NCBI RefSeq assembly: GCF_014192275.1
Contig: NZ_JACHXR010000005.1
Coordinates: 248,001-312,000, forward strand
Direction of reading: 5' to 3'
Origin: Halomonas stenophila
GTDB lineage: Bacteria; Pseudomonadota; Gammaproteobacteria; Pseudomonadales; Halomonadaceae
Length of the DNA stretch: 64,000 nt
The position numbers and the translations under genes were made by a program. Positions within the stretch are counted from its first letter, which is position 1; every line of letters starts with the position of its first letter. A model generated the notes under the pieces. It saw nothing but the letters and a program-made list of their open reading frames with translations. It was not told the origin of the DNA and ran no database searches. Positions 1 to 9,503 of the stretch are shown piece after piece.

Positions 1-26
1 CGACCGCCATCGGTGCACCAGGACGA

Positions 27-1232
27 GTGATTGAAACGACCATGACCGGGGTGCTCAGCAATCTGCCGCCGACCTCGGGGGCCCTGATCCTGTTGGGCGT
101 GTTGCTGGCCTCGAGCATCTTCGCCGATGCCGTGGCGAGCCGGACCCGGTTGCCGAGGATCTCGCTGCTGGTGATGGTGGGCGTGGGCGTGGCGATCGTC
201 CAGCAGCTGTGGCTGGAGGCGCCGGACGCCCGCCCCCTGGACGGGCTCGGCGAGCCCCTGGTGCAGGTGGCCCTGGTGATGGTGGCCTTCCTGCTGGGCG
301 GCGAGCTGACCCGGGAGCGGCTGCGGTTGACCGGGCCGCTGATCCTGATCGTCTCGCTGTCGGTCATCGTGGTGGGCGCGCTCGCCGTGGGCCTTGGCCT
401 GCTGGCGATGGGCTTTCCCCTGGTGGTGGCGGTCTCGCTGGCCGCCATCTCGGTGGCCACCGACCCCGCCGCGGTCCAGGAGACGGTGCATGCCAGCGGC
501 GACACCCGCCTGCGGGCGCGGCTGCTGCTGGGCATCGTGGCCATCGACGATGGCTGGGGCATCGTCGTCTTCGGCCTGGCCATGGCGGCGCTGGGCTGGA
601 TGCTGAGCGGTGCCGGCGGAGGCGAGCGGGCGCTGCTCGAGGCGGCCTGGGAGCTGGGCGGAGCGGTGCTGCTCGGCACCCTGATCGGCCTGCCCGCCGC
701 CTGGTTGACCGGCCGCCTGGCCCCGGGGGAACCGACCCAGGTCGAGGCCATTGCCCTGATCCTGCTGCTGGCCGGCGTGTCGTCCTGGCTTGGCGTCTCG
801 TCGCTGCTCGCCGCCATGGTCACCGGCGTGCTGGTGGCCAACCTGTCGCGCCACCATACCCGCTCGTTCAACGAGATCGAGCATATCGAGTGGCCCTTCC
901 TGGTGTTCTTCTTCGTGCTGTCCGGGGCCAGCGTGGATCTCCAGCGCCTCGACGAGGCCCTCGGTCTGACCCTGGCCTATATCCTGTTGCGCCTGGTGGG
1001 GCGGCTGCTCGGCGGACTGCTGGGCGTGCGCCTGGCCCGGGAACGCCAGGCCGACCTGCCGCGCAATATCGGCCTGGCGCTGACACCGCAGGCCGGGGTG
1101 GCCATGGGCATGGCCCTGCTTGCCGCCGAGCGTTTCCCCGAGCATGGCGCCGTCCTGCTCTCGACGGTGGTGGGCGCGACGGTGGTCTTCGAGATCCTGG
1201 GCCCGGTGCTGGTGCGTCGCGTCCTGCGTTGA
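27..1232 (+). CDS. Cation:proton antiporter (CPA family)
   Basis: A polytopic membrane protein of about 401 residues that should exchange Na+ or K+ for H+ across the inner membrane. Hydrophobic segments run almost end to end. The hallmark pair of CPA antiporter motifs is visible: an ATDPAAV segment near residue 148 and an AIDDGWGIVVF segment near residue 173, where two adjacent acidic residues take the place of the Asn-Asp pair common in NhaP. The frame is open to the left window edge, so the true start could lie upstream. GTG at 27 and ATG at 42 are the in-window candidates. Another frame ends at a TGA at 28-30, perhaps the tail of an upstream gene. It converges with the metal ATPase, with only four bases between the stops. 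The ion specificity cannot be read from sequence. Confidence 0.85.
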   Translation: MIETTMTGVLSNLPPTSGALILLGVLLASSIFADAVASRTRLPRISLLVMVGVGVAIVQQLWLEAPDARPLDGLGEPLVQVALVMVAFLLGGELTRERLRLTGPLILIVSLSVIVVGALAVGLGLLAMGFPLVVAVSLAAISVATDPAAVQETVHASGDTRLRARLLLGIVAIDDGWGIVVFGLAMAALGWMLSGAGGGERALLEAAWELGGAVLLGTLIGLPAAWLTGRLAPGEPTQVEAIALILLLAGVSSWLGVSSLLAAMVTGVLVANLSRHHTRSFNEIEHIEWPFLVFFFVLSGASVDLQRLDEALGLTLAYILLRLVGRLLGGLLGVRLARERQADLPRNIGLALTPQAGVAMGMALLAAERFPEHGAVLLSTVVGATVVFEILGPVLVRRVLR

Positions 1233-1236
1233 GTCC

Positions 1237-3417
1237 TCAGCGGTGGGGAAGACGCAACAACCGCATGCCGTTGGCCACCACCAGCAGGCTCGCGCCCATG
1301 TCGGCGAACACCGCCATCCACAGCGTGGCCTGGCCGGTGAAGGCCAGCACCAGGAACACCGCCTTGAGGCCCAGGGCCAGGACGATGTTCTGAATCAGCA
1401 CCCGGCGCGTCGCCCGGGACAGGCGCAGGAAGGTCGGCAGCTTGCCCGGATCGTCGTCCATCAGCGCCACGTCGGCGGTCTCGATGGCGGCGTCGCTGCC
1501 GGCGGCGCCCATGGCGAAGCCGATGTCGGCCCGGGCCAGCGCCGGGGCATCGTTGATGCCGTCGCCGACCATGCCGGTCACCCCGCGACTACCGAGGGCC
1601 TCGATGGCGGCCAGCTTGTCCTCGGGCAGCAGCCCGCCCCGGGCCTCGTCGATCCCCGCCTCGGCGGCGATGGCGGCCACGGCCGGGGCGGCATCGCCGG
1701 AGAGCACTAGCGTCTTCACGCCCAGGTCGTGCAGGGCCTCGATGGCAGCTTTGCTGCCGGGCTTGAGGGTATCGCGCAGGGTGAACAGGGCCCGCACGCC
1801 CCCCGAATCGCCCAGTAGCACCACGCTGTCGCCGCGCTCGGCCAGGGCGTCGAGCTCGGCGGCCAGCGCCGGGGTGCCGAGGCCGCGTTCGGTCATCAGC
1901 CGGCGGTTGCCCAGCCACAGGGCCTCGCCGTCGACCTCGCCCTCCACGCCCAGGCCGGGACGTTCCCGGAAGCCATGCACCTCCGCCTCGCCACTGTCGG
2001 TGGCCAGTGCCTGATGCACCGCCCGGGACACGGGGTGGGTGGAGCGCCCGGCCAGGCTGGCCGCCTGCCGGGCGAAGGGGGCTCCGTCGGAGGCATCGAG
2101 GGGACGCCAGTCGGCCAGCCGTGGCTCGCCCAGGGTGAGGGTGCCGGTCTTGTCCAGGGCCAGCCAGGCGAGCCTGTGGCCCTGTTCGAGGAAGCGCCCG
2201 CCCTTGATCAGGATGCCGCCCCGGGCGGCGGCCGAGAGGGCGCTGACGATGGTCACCGGGGTGGAGATCACCAGCGCGCAGGGGCAGGCGATCACCAGCA
2301 GCACCAGGGCGCGGTAGACGCCATCGAGCCAGGCACCGGGGAACAGCAGTGGCCAGGCCAGTGCCGTGGCCACGGCCAGGCCCAGCACCGCCGGGGTGTA
2401 GATCGCCGAGAAGCGATCGATGAAGCGCTGGGTGGGGGCCCGGCTGGCCTGGGCCGCCTCCACCGCATGGATGATCCGCGCCAGGGTGCTGTCATCCGCC
2501 GGCCGGGTGGTGCGGTAGTCGAAGTCGCCGTGGCGGTTGATCGTCCCGGCGAAGACCGCCTCGCCCGGCTCCTTGTCGTGGGGCAGGCTCTCACCGGTGA
2601 TCGGCGACTCGTCCAGGGTCGGCTCGCCGCGCACGATCTCGCCGTCCAGCGGCAGTCGCTCGCCGGGCAGGACCCGCACCGTCTCGCCCACGGCAACCTC
2701 GGCGGCGGCCACGCGTTCCCAGTCGCCCGCCGGGGTGCGACGACGGGCCTGGTCGGGGGCGCTGTCCAGCAGTGTCCGGATGGCGCCCCGGGCGCGATCC
2801 AGTGACCGCGCCTCGAGGCGTTCGGCCAGGGTGAAGAGGACCATCACCATGGCGGCCTCGGCCCAGTGGCCGATGAGCAGGGCGCCGGTCACCGCCAGGG
2901 TCATCAGCGCATTGATGTTGAGGCTGCGATGGCGCAGCGCCACCCAGCCCTTGCGCCAGGTGGGCAGGCCGACCAGGGCGATGGCGCCGAGGGCCAGGGG
3001 GGGCGAGAGCCAGGCGCTTCCCGGCCAGCCGGTCCAGCCGATCAGCTCGGCCGCCAGCGCCAGGCCGATGGCGAGCGCCATCCGTCCCCAGGGCTCGCGC
3101 GGGGTTGTCGGTGTCTCGTCGACCTCGTCCTCGGGGCGCGGGGTCATCCCCAGCTCGCGGATGCGCCGGTCGAGTTCCGCCGGGTCGGCGCCGCGATGGT
3201 GGATGCTGAGTACCCGGTTCATCAGGTCGAAGTCCAGGGTGTCGACCCCGGGGGCACTGGCCAGTGCCTTGCGCAGCAGGGCCTCCTCGGTGGGGCAGTC
3301 CATCTCCGCGATGCGCCGCCGCAGGGTGGTCGTGCCCGGCGGGGCCTCGACGGCCTCGCGGGAGGCCTCGGCCGGGCCGCCGCAGCAACCTTCATGGTGT
3401 GAGTGGGCATCGGACAT
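1237..3417 (-). CDS. Heavy-metal P1B-type ATPase (Cd/Zn/Pb exporter)
   Basis: An ATP-driven exporter of soft divalent metals in the inner membrane, 726 residues. In order: a His/Cys-rich N-terminus; a degenerate metal-binding domain with MDCPTEE at 39-45 in place of the usual CxxC; TGES near 275; the transmembrane CPC at 378-380; the phosphorylated aspartate in DKTGT at 422-426; the HP pair at 461; GDGIND at 618-623. ATG at 3417 is preferred over an upstream in-frame ATG at 3456 because a GGAG lies about seven bases before it and the protein then opens normally. It diverges from a CadR-type regulator and carries that regulator's characteristic promoter. Cd/Zn/Pb rather than Cu is inferred from the MDCPTEE domain and the regulator. 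Confidence 0.93.
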   Translation of the reverse strand: MSDAHSHHEGCCGGPAEASREAVEAPPGTTTLRRRIAEMDCPTEEALLRKALASAPGVDTLDFDLMNRVLSIHHRGADPAELDRRIRELGMTPRPEDEVDETPTTPREPWGRMALAIGLALAAELIGWTGWPGSAWLSPPLALGAIALVGLPTWRKGWVALRHRSLNINALMTLAVTGALLIGHWAEAAMVMVLFTLAERLEARSLDRARGAIRTLLDSAPDQARRRTPAGDWERVAAAEVAVGETVRVLPGERLPLDGEIVRGEPTLDESPITGESLPHDKEPGEAVFAGTINRHGDFDYRTTRPADDSTLARIIHAVEAAQASRAPTQRFIDRFSAIYTPAVLGLAVATALAWPLLFPGAWLDGVYRALVLLVIACPCALVISTPVTIVSALSAAARGGILIKGGRFLEQGHRLAWLALDKTGTLTLGEPRLADWRPLDASDGAPFARQAASLAGRSTHPVSRAVHQALATDSGEAEVHGFRERPGLGVEGEVDGEALWLGNRRLMTERGLGTPALAAELDALAERGDSVVLLGDSGGVRALFTLRDTLKPGSKAAIEALHDLGVKTLVLSGDAAPAVAAIAAEAGIDEARGGLLPEDKLAAIEALGSRGVTGMVGDGINDAPALARADIGFAMGAAGSDAAIETADVALMDDDPGKLPTFLRLSRATRRVLIQNIVLALGLKAVFLVLAFTGQATLWMAVFADMGASLLVVANGMRLLRLPHR

Positions 3418-3447
3418 CTCGCGCTCCGTGTCGGGGTGCCTTGTGTG

Positions 3448-3478
3448 ATGACACACCCTGTAGGCACTATAGGGTCAA
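3448..3478 (-). promoter_or_regulatory. MerR-type promoter of the metal ATPase with CadR/PbrR operator
   Basis: On the minus strand TTGACC (3478-3473) and TGTCAT (3453-3448) are separated by exactly 19 bp, the over-long spacer of MerR-regulated promoters. Inside it is a dyad at 3455-3475 reading ACCCTATAG-N3-CTACAGGGT. This is the classic layout of CadR/PbrR/ZntR-controlled exporter promoters, in which the regulator untwists the DNA when metal is bound. Confidence 0.88.
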
Positions 3479-3498
3479 GCCCTCAACGGGAGCCCGGC

Positions 3499-3960
3499 AT
3501 GAAGATAGGAGAACTGGCCCGACGCACCGGCTGCCGCGTCGTCACCATCCGCTACTACGAGCGGGAGGGGCTATTGCCCGCGCCCGCGCGCAGCGAGGCC
3601 AACTACCGCCTCTATGGGGAGAACCACGTCGAGCGCCTCGCCTTCATCCGCCATTGTCGGGCGCTGGACATGACCCTCGACGAGATCCGCGCCCTGCTGG
3701 ACTGTCATGACCATCCTGACCGGCCCTGCCGCGAAGCCGACGACCTGATCGACGCCCACCTCGACCATGTGGCGGCACGCATCGCCCAGCTACAGGCCCT
3801 GGAGCGCTCGCTCCAGGCGCTGCGCGCCCGCTGCCGGGGACAGCGTTCCGCCGGCGAGTGCGGGATCCTCGATGCCCTGGCGCATCCCTCGACGGAGACG
3901 ATCGATGGCGTCTCCGGCGACAGCCAGGTCCATGTGCCGGGCGTGCATCCCCGAATCTGA
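3499..3960 (+). CDS. cadR: MerR family metal-responsive regulator (CadR/PbrR type)
   Basis: A 153-residue transcriptional activator. The N-terminal winged helix-turn-helix (MKIGELARRTGC...TIRYYEREGLL) is followed by a long dimerisation helix and a metal-binding end. Cysteines sit at 69, 77, 112 and 121, close to the three-cysteine arrangement of CadR/PbrR, and the C-terminus holds further histidines. It diverges from the P-type ATPase and the 19-bp-spacer promoter lies between them, so it almost certainly controls that exporter. ATG at 3499 is chosen because the helix-turn-helix starts immediately. An upstream in-frame GTG at 3403 would lie inside the ATPase gene. Cd, Pb and Zn cannot be told apart from sequence. 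Confidence 0.9.
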   Translation: MKIGELARRTGCRVVTIRYYEREGLLPAPARSEANYRLYGENHVERLAFIRHCRALDMTLDEIRALLDCHDHPDRPCREADDLIDAHLDHVAARIAQLQALERSLQALRARCRGQRSAGECGILDALAHPSTETIDGVSGDSQVHVPGVHPRI

Positions 3961-3997
3961 GTGCCCGGCGAGGCGCCCACTGGAAAACGACGGCCCC

Positions 3998-4036
3998 AAC
4001 GCCAACGGCCCCGACATCGTCGGGGCCGTTGGCGTT
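3998..4036. terminator. Bidirectional intrinsic terminator
   Basis: A perfect 18-bp stem (3998-4015 with 4019-4036, loop ATC) sits between the convergent cadR and ABC binding-protein genes. T-rich bases follow on both strands (TTT on plus, CGTTTTCC on minus). Confidence 0.85.
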
Positions 4037-4072
4037 TGAGGCGAGGCATGCTGCCTGGCGCGTCGAAGGGCC

Positions 4073-4840
4073 TTACTCGCCGAAATACTCAGCGTAGATC
4101 TCCTCGTAGGTGCCGTTCTCCTTGAGGGTGGCCAGCGCCTCGTTGAAGGCCTGGGCCAGCTCCTCGTCACGCTGGCGGAAGGCGATGCCGAAGCCTTCGC
4201 CGAAGTACTCCTTGGGCTCGGTGATCTTCTCGCCCACCACCTTGTAGTTGCCGGCCTCGCTGTCGAGCAGGGTGGACTTGCCGATCGGGAAGTCGAGGAA
4301 GACGGCGTCGAGACGGCCGGAATCCATGTCCAGCACCATGTCATCGGCGGTGGCGTAGCGGTTCACATCGGCCACGTCGCCGTACATGTCGGTCACGTAG
4401 TTGTCCTGCAGGGTGCCGCGCTGCACGCCGATGGTCATGCCCTCGAGAGTCTCATCGGACGGGGTGCCGATCTCGACATCCTTGGGCGCGAACCAGGCCG
4501 AGGGCGGGGTGATGTAGGGATCGGAGAACAGCACCTGCTCGCGACGCTGCTCGTTGATGGTCATGGACGACATGATGGCGTCGTACTTGCGCGCCTGCAG
4601 CCCGGGGATGATGCCGTCCCAGCCCTGGACGACCCACTCGCACTGGATGCCGATCTCGGCACACAGGGCATTGCCCAGCTCGATGTCGAAACCGGTCAGC
4701 TCGCCCTCGGGCGTACGGTACTCCATGGGCTCGTAGGGCACGTCGACGCCGATGCGGATGTCGCGGACCTCGGCGTTGGCGCTGCCGGCGATCATGGCGG
4801 CGCCGAGGACACCGAGACTCAGGATCTTCTGGAACTTCAT
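4073..4840 (-). CDS. Periplasmic amino-acid-binding protein (ArtJ/AotJ/HisJ type)
   Basis: A 255-residue ABC importer solute receptor. A Sec signal peptide ends at ANA (residue 23). The mature part is a type-2 periplasmic binding domain with the family features PYEPMEY, GFDIELGNAL and an SMTINEQRREQVLFSDPY segment. It is the last gene of a four-gene minus-strand set (ATPase, two permeases, receptor) and ends in a strong hairpin terminator. Basic amino acids (arginine, ornithine or histidine) are the likely ligands, from family resemblance and from the neighbouring arginine-catabolism gene astE. A clear AAGGGGAAG ribosome site precedes ATG 4840. Confidence 0.9.
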   Translation of the reverse strand: MKFQKILSLGVLGAAMIAGSANAEVRDIRIGVDVPYEPMEYRTPEGELTGFDIELGNALCAEIGIQCEWVVQGWDGIIPGLQARKYDAIMSSMTINEQRREQVLFSDPYITPPSAWFAPKDVEIGTPSDETLEGMTIGVQRGTLQDNYVTDMYGDVADVNRYATADDMVLDMDSGRLDAVFLDFPIGKSTLLDSEAGNYKVVGEKITEPKEYFGEGFGIAFRQRDEELAQAFNEALATLKENGTYEEIYAEYFGE

Positions 4841-4965
4841 GGGTGCTTCCCCTTGTTGTTGATGGTTTCACCTTGTGGGTGATGACCCGCCCACGATAGC
4901 CGATGCCAGGGTGGGTCGAAAGGGCCGGTTCGAACGGCAGTTCCCAACGCTTGTTTTACGCCGTG

Positions 4966-5697
4966 TCAGCCGCTCGCCGGCTTGAGATGGGCGAGCAGGC
5001 GCTTCTCCAGGTGGCGGAAGAAGTAGATGATCGAGAAGGTCAGGCACAGGTAGATCGCCGCCACGAACAGGAAAGCGTCGAAGGGCGCATAGAAGCGGGC
5101 ATAGACGAAGCGCGCCGCCCCGGTGAGATCCATGATGGTCACCACGCTGGCGATGGCGCTGGCGTGGAGCATGAAGATCACCTCGTTGCCGTAGGCCGGC
5201 AGGGCGCGGCGGAAGGCGCTGGGCAGCACGATGCGCCGCAGCATGAGGCCCCGGGACATGCCGTAGGCGCGGGCCGCCTCGATCTCGCCCCTGGGCGTGG
5301 CCTTGATGGCGCCGCGGAAGATCTCGGTGGTGTAGGCCCCGGTGTTCAGGGTGAAGGCGATCAGCGCGGGCACGAAGGGCTTCTCGAGGATCACCCACAG
5401 CCAGGTCTCCTGGATGCCCTCGACGAACACCACGCCGTAGTAGATCAGGTAGAGCTGCACGAGTAGTGGGGTGCCGCGGAACACGTAGCAGTAGAAGAAG
5501 ATCGGCAGCCGGATCCAGGCCCGCTTCGAGCCGCGGCCGATGGCCAGGGGAATCGCCATCACCAGGCCGATGATCAGCGACAGGGCCACCAACTGGACGG
5601 TGGTGACCAGGCCGTCGCCGTAGTAGGAGAGCGTCTGCAGGGTGAAGATGCTGTTGTCGGCCAGTTGGGTCTCGAGCCAGTTCATCAGGGCTTCCAT
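4966..5697 (-). CDS. Amino-acid ABC transporter permease (HisM/ArtM/AotM type)
   Basis: Inner-membrane permease of 243 residues with the polar amino-acid transporter fold. It has several membrane segments and the cytoplasmic coupling loop GEIEAARAYGMSRGLMLRRIVLP that docks onto the ATPase. Its start overlaps the stop of the preceding permease by one base (TGATG), so the two are translationally coupled. The two permeases should form a heterodimer as in HisQM. A gap of about 125 bp separates it from the binding-protein gene. Confidence 0.9.
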   Translation of the reverse strand: MEALMNWLETQLADNSIFTLQTLSYYGDGLVTTVQLVALSLIIGLVMAIPLAIGRGSKRAWIRLPIFFYCYVFRGTPLLVQLYLIYYGVVFVEGIQETWLWVILEKPFVPALIAFTLNTGAYTTEIFRGAIKATPRGEIEAARAYGMSRGLMLRRIVLPSAFRRALPAYGNEVIFMLHASAIASVVTIMDLTGAARFVYARFYAPFDAFLFVAAIYLCLTFSIIYFFRHLEKRLLAHLKPASG

Positions 5698-6401
5698 CAG
5701 TCTGCCTCCCCGTAGCCGATGTCATAGCGCTTCTGCATCCGCGCGAAGCCCCACTCGGAGACGCTGGCGATCAGCAGGTAGATGGCGGCGACGATGATCA
5801 TGAAGGTGAAGGGCTCGCGGGTCGCCTTGGAGGCCTCGGCGGCGACCCGGACCATGTCGGACAGGCCGATCACCGAGACCAGGGCGGTGGTCTTGAGCAG
5901 CACCATCCAGTTGTTGGACAGCCCTGGCAGGGCGTGGCGCATCATCTGCGGGAAGCGGATGCGCCGGAACACCAGCCAGTGGCTCATGCCGTAGGCGCGA
6001 CCGGCCTCGATCTGGCCGCTGTCCACGGCCAGGAAGGCGCCGCGGAAGGTCTCGCCCATGTAGGCGCCGAAGATCAGGCCGATGGTCACCACGCCGGCGA
6101 CGAACTCGTTGACGTTGATGAAGATATCGATATCGAAACGGGCATAGAGCCAGTCGGTGAACATGTTGATGCCGATCTGGCCGCCGAAGAACAGAAGCAT
6201 CATCAGCACCAGGTCCGGCACGCCGCGGATGATCGTGGTGTAGAGGGTGCCGAGGCGGTGCAGCAGCCAGCTGCGCGACATCTTCGCGCTGGCGGTGAGC
6301 AGGCCGAGGATCACCGCCAGGATCAGCGACAGCACCGCCAGCTCGATGGTGATCAGGGCGCCTTCCGCGAGGCGCGGGCCGTAGCCATGCAGGTCGATCA
6401 T
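5697..6401 (-). CDS. Amino-acid ABC transporter permease (HisQ/ArtQ/AotQ type)
   Basis: Second permease of the importer, 234 residues. It is hydrophobic throughout and has the matching coupling loop (GQIEAGRAYGMSHWLVFRRIRFP). ATG at 6401 is chosen because it has GGAGAG just upstream and the protein then begins right before the first membrane helix. An open frame continues to 6551, but that stretch lies over the ATPase gene and is low-complexity. It follows the ATPase by 28 bp and overlaps the next permease by one base. Confidence 0.9.
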   Translation of the reverse strand: MIDLHGYGPRLAEGALITIELAVLSLILAVILGLLTASAKMSRSWLLHRLGTLYTTIIRGVPDLVLMMLLFFGGQIGINMFTDWLYARFDIDIFINVNEFVAGVVTIGLIFGAYMGETFRGAFLAVDSGQIEAGRAYGMSHWLVFRRIRFPQMMRHALPGLSNNWMVLLKTTALVSVIGLSDMVRVAAEASKATREPFTFMIIVAAIYLLIASVSEWGFARMQKRYDIGYGEAD

Positions 6402-6429
6402 GTGTCTCTCCTTGTCCCGGGCCGGCCCA

Positions 6430-7200
6430 TCAGTGCTTGGGCGCCAGGAACTGCTTGAGGCGCTCGGACTTGGGATTGCCGAGGACCTCGGCGGGGGGCC
6501 CGGCCTCCTCGACCTGGCCCTGGTGCAGGTAGATGACCTGGGTGGAGACATCCCGGGCGAAGGCCATCTCGTGGGTGACCACGATCATGGTGCGGCCTTC
6601 CTCGGCGAGGTCGCGCATGACCTTGAGCACGTCGCCGACCAGCTCCGGGTCCAGCGCCGAGGTGGGCTCGTCGAACAGCATCACCTCCGGGTCCATGGCC
6701 AGCGCCCGGGCGATGGCGCCGCGCTGCTGCTGGCCGCCGGACAACTGGGCCGGATAGTAGTCGGCGCGCTCGGCCAGGCCGACCCGCTCGAGCAGCGCGC
6801 GGGCGTGCTCGATGGCTGCCTGTTTGGGCTTGCCCAGCACGTGGATGGGGGCCTCGATGACGTTCTCCAGCAGCGTCATGTGAGCCCAGAGGTTGAAGCT
6901 CTGGAAGACCATGGAGAGTCTGGCGCGCATGTTGACGACCTGCTTCCAGTCCGCCGGTTCGCGACCGTGGCGGGTCTCCTTGAAGCGAATCTGTTCGCCG
7001 TGGACGAACAGCTCGCCCTCGTTGGGCTGTTCCAGCAGGTTCATGCAGCGCAGGAAGGTGCTCTTGCCGGACCCGGAGGCGCCGATCAGGGTGATGACGT
7101 CACCCTTGTGGGCCTGCAGGGAGAGTCCCTTGAGGACTTCGGTGTCGCCGAAGCGCTTCTTGATGTTCTGCACTTCCAGCGGGATCGGGGTATCGGCCAT
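6430..7200 (-). CDS. Amino-acid ABC transporter ATPase (HisP/ArtP/AotP type)
   Basis: Cytoplasmic ATPase, 256 residues, that powers the importer. Walker A GASGSGKST is at 40-48, the signature LSGGQQQR at 153-160 and Walker B VMLFDEP at 173-179, with the D-loop SALDPE after it. It is the first gene of the minus-strand operon ATPase-permease-permease-receptor. HisP-type sequence and the astE gene upstream suggest basic amino-acid uptake. Confidence 0.92.
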   Translation of the reverse strand: MADTPIPLEVQNIKKRFGDTEVLKGLSLQAHKGDVITLIGASGSGKSTFLRCMNLLEQPNEGELFVHGEQIRFKETRHGREPADWKQVVNMRARLSMVFQSFNLWAHMTLLENVIEAPIHVLGKPKQAAIEHARALLERVGLAERADYYPAQLSGGQQQRGAIARALAMDPEVMLFDEPTSALDPELVGDVLKVMRDLAEEGRTMIVVTHEMAFARDVSTQVIYLHQGQVEEAGPPAEVLGNPKSERLKQFLAPKH

Positions 7201-7445
7201 GAAACGGGCTCCAGTTCAGGGGTCGCCTAGCGGGCACAGGACAACGCGGATGGTGCGAAAAAAAGGGGGCGATTCTAACAGGCCCGGGGCGTGACGGCAG
7301 GCGGTGTTGTCCGCTCGGGTGTGCGACCTTGATCTAAGTTGTAGTGGCTTGTTGTCATGAAATGTTTCCAGGTAATTGTTGTTCTTTGGCATTTCCTGTT
7401 GCTGGAAGGCGATTTTCCTGGCGATCGTCCGCCGGGCCGGCGCGG
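7201..7445. other. Non-coding promoter region of the amino-acid importer
   Basis: These 245 bases lie between the 3' end of astE and the importer ATPase. Part of it (about 7320-7420) is clearly less GC-rich than its surroundings, as expected for a promoter region. I could not assign -35/-10 boxes or an operator with confidence, and no convincing terminator for astE is visible. Confidence 0.5.
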
Positions 7446-8432
7446 TCAGCAAGGCTCCGGCACCGCCGTCACCAGCAGCGCAGCCCGGGCGCCGATCTCC
7501 ACTCTGGCGTTGGGGAAGACCACCCGCAGCGGTGTCTCGCCCACGCGGCAGGGCCCGGCCTCGGCATCCTCGGCCAGCAGGGTATTGGGGGCGAACTCGG
7601 TGAAGTTGGGCGTATCGTCGGCAAAGCACAGCCGGAAGTCCCGGGAGGCGCGCTTGAGCTCGTGCTCGACGCGGAAGAAGGCCATCGCCGCGGCCGGGCG
7701 GGTCGCGGGGGGGCGCCCCTCCAGCAGCGCCGCCAGCAGCCGCTCCATGGGCGCCAGGGGCGTGAGGTCGTTCTCGCCCAAGGGCAGCGCCCGGCCCAGC
7801 TCCAGGGTGAAGGCCTGGGCTCCGTGGTAGTGCCTCGAGTAGTGGGAGAAGGTCCAGCTGTGGGTGTGCTGGTGCAGCACGGCCTGGATGTCGGCGCCGG
7901 CCAGCCACTGCCACTGCTCGGGACGAGTGGCGGTCTCGGCGTAGGGCTCCACCGCGAAGCGGGGATACTGGCTGTCACGGATCGCCGTGTGCAGGTCGTA
8001 GTGGAGGCGGGGGCGGTCGCCGTGCTCGGCGAAGAAGGCATCCACCGCGCCCATCAGCGTCCGGGCGCGGTCGGGCTCGTCACCGGTCGCGTCGAGGCCG
8101 CGGCGGAACAGCCGGTTGAGGTTGGTCGCCACGAAACGCTCGCCGGCGCGGATGGCCGCCAGGTTGCCGAGGATCACCAGTACCGGCGTGGCCAGGGTCA
8201 GCTGGCCGGCCTCCAGGTGGGCCAGGAGCTCCCCCAGCAGTTCGATGGGGGCGGTCTCGTTGCCGTGGATCCCCGCCGAGAGCACCAGGGCCGGGGCGTC
8301 CGCGACCGGTGTCGACGGGAGCAGTTCCAGCAGGCCGGGGGCGGGGATCCGGTAGCGTCCCCCGGGAAGGTCTCCCTCCACCGCGGCGCCGGGCTCGCCG
8401 GCGAGGCTCTGGTCCAGCCACTCAGCCAGCAT
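7446..8432 (-). CDS. astE: Succinylglutamate desuccinylase
   Basis: Last enzyme of the arginine succinyltransferase pathway, a zinc hydrolase that splits N-succinylglutamate into succinate and glutamate. It has 328 residues, close to the usual AstE size. Zinc ligands are visible as H56-G-N-E59 and H148 in the DLH segment, and the catalytic glutamate is E211 in TLELGR. ATG 8432 has GGAGG eight bases upstream. The rest of the ast operon is not in the window. It lies next to and codirectional with a basic-amino-acid-type importer, which fits arginine use. Confidence 0.92.
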   Translation of the reverse strand: MLAEWLDQSLAGEPGAAVEGDLPGGRYRIPAPGLLELLPSTPVADAPALVLSAGIHGNETAPIELLGELLAHLEAGQLTLATPVLVILGNLAAIRAGERFVATNLNRLFRRGLDATGDEPDRARTLMGAVDAFFAEHGDRPRLHYDLHTAIRDSQYPRFAVEPYAETATRPEQWQWLAGADIQAVLHQHTHSWTFSHYSRHYHGAQAFTLELGRALPLGENDLTPLAPMERLLAALLEGRPPATRPAAAMAFFRVEHELKRASRDFRLCFADDTPNFTEFAPNTLLAEDAEAGPCRVGETPLRVVFPNARVEIGARAALLVTAVPEPC

Positions 8433-8893
8433 GACGCAGGCCTCCGGTGGCGGCGGTCGAGACGCGGGGCAGGGGGGCGCGCCGGACGGCATGGGGCGAG
8501 GCAATCATGTCGATCCTTGTCTTGTCGCTATTATCGGGCTGTGGGCCACCTTCCGCCCTGCGTGACGCGGGCTCAAGAGGGCCTGTCGGCAGGATGAAAA
8601 AGGCGGGTGCGATCCTGTAACTCGGCACGGCAGGGGCCCCGGCTCAGGACGAACGACGCCAGGGGCGCAACCCGCACGACACCCTGGCAGTTGGCCGGGT
8701 GCGGATCCTCGCCGGAGCATGGGCGCGGGACTGACCGTTCGGCGGCGTCGAAAGGCTTCGTCTTGCCGCTCGATGGCTGCGACTAGACTGGTGGCGGAAT
8801 GCCATCGCCACGAGCCGTGCCAGGCGCGGCTCCTCGAGCTCGACTGCGCGAGCCTCAAGAGGCGGTATCCATCCATCGACAGGAGGCAGGATC
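8433..8893. other. Intergenic region between astE and wrbA
   Basis: This stretch of 461 bases separates the divergent astE and wrbA genes. It should hold both promoters, but no convincing boxes, operator palindrome or RNA structure stands out. Short open frames crossing it are low-complexity arginine/proline-rich translations with no start signals. The only clear signal is the AGGAGG ribosome site for wrbA at about 8881-8886. Confidence 0.5.
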
Positions 8894-9490
8894 ATGACCA
8901 AGGTACTGGTGCTCTACTACTCCATGTACGGCCATATCGATACTCTGGCCCGGGCGGTAGCGGAGGGGGCCGGTCGGGTCGCCGGCGTCGAGGTGACCAT
9001 CAAGCGCGTGCCCGAGACCATGGACCCGGAGGCCTTTGCCAAGGCCGGGGGCAAGCGGCTCGACACCCCGGAGGCCAGCCCCCAGGAGCTGGCCGACTAC
9101 GATGCCGTGCTGTTCGGCACCCCCACCCGCTTCGGCAACATGTGCGGCCAGATGCGCACCTTCCTCGACCAGACCGGCAGCCTCTGGGCCAAGGGCGCGC
9201 TGCGCGGCAAGGTGGCCAGCGTCTTCACCTCCACCGGCACCGGCGGCGGCAACGAGTCCACCATCCTCACCGCCTGGACGACCCTGGCCCACCACGGCAT
9301 GGTGATCGTGCCGATCGGCTATGGCCTCGAGGTCCAGTTCGATATCTCCGAGGTCAAGGGCGGCTCGCCCTATGGCGCCGCGACCATCGCCGGCGGCGAC
9401 GGCTCGCGCCAGCCGAGCGACACGGAACTCGACCTGGCCCGCTTTCAGGGCGAGCACGTGGCCACCGTCGCCGCGAAGCTGGCCGGCTGA
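8894..9490 (+). CDS. wrbA: NAD(P)H:quinone oxidoreductase, flavodoxin type
   Basis: A 198-residue FMN protein that reduces quinones by two electrons, usually a cytoplasmic tetramer in oxidative-stress defence. The N-terminal [12 protein letters not shown] phosphate-binding loop, the [19 protein letters not shown] segment and the [13 protein letters not shown] loop are typical of WrbA. Length matches the family. ATG 8894 follows AGGAGGCAGGATC. It converges closely with the dehydrogenase at 9504. Confidence 0.95.
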   Translation: MTKVLVLYYSMYGHIDTLARAVAEGAGRVAGVEVTIKRVPETMDPEAFAKAGGKRLDTPEASPQELADYDAVLFGTPTRFGNMCGQMRTFLDQTGSLWAKGALRGKVASVFTSTGTGGGNESTILTAWTTLAHHGMVIVPIGYGLEVQFDISEVKGGSPYGAATIAGGDGSRQPSDTELDLARFQGEHVATVAAKLAG

Positions 9491-9503
9491 GCCGGGCGCC
9501 GCG

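Noticed and set aside
1..30. Tail of an upstream gene ending at TGA 28-30
   Set aside because: Only nine codons are visible, too few to call.
2537..3448. Long open frames antisense to the metal ATPase gene
   Set aside because: High-GC coding DNA leaves antisense frames open. The translations are Arg/Ser/Pro-rich, have no ribosome sites and match no family, whereas the ATPase has every motif.
7392..7408. TGGCAT...TTGCT resembling a sigma-54 promoter
   Set aside because: The GG-to-GC spacing is one base too long and no gene follows on the plus strand.
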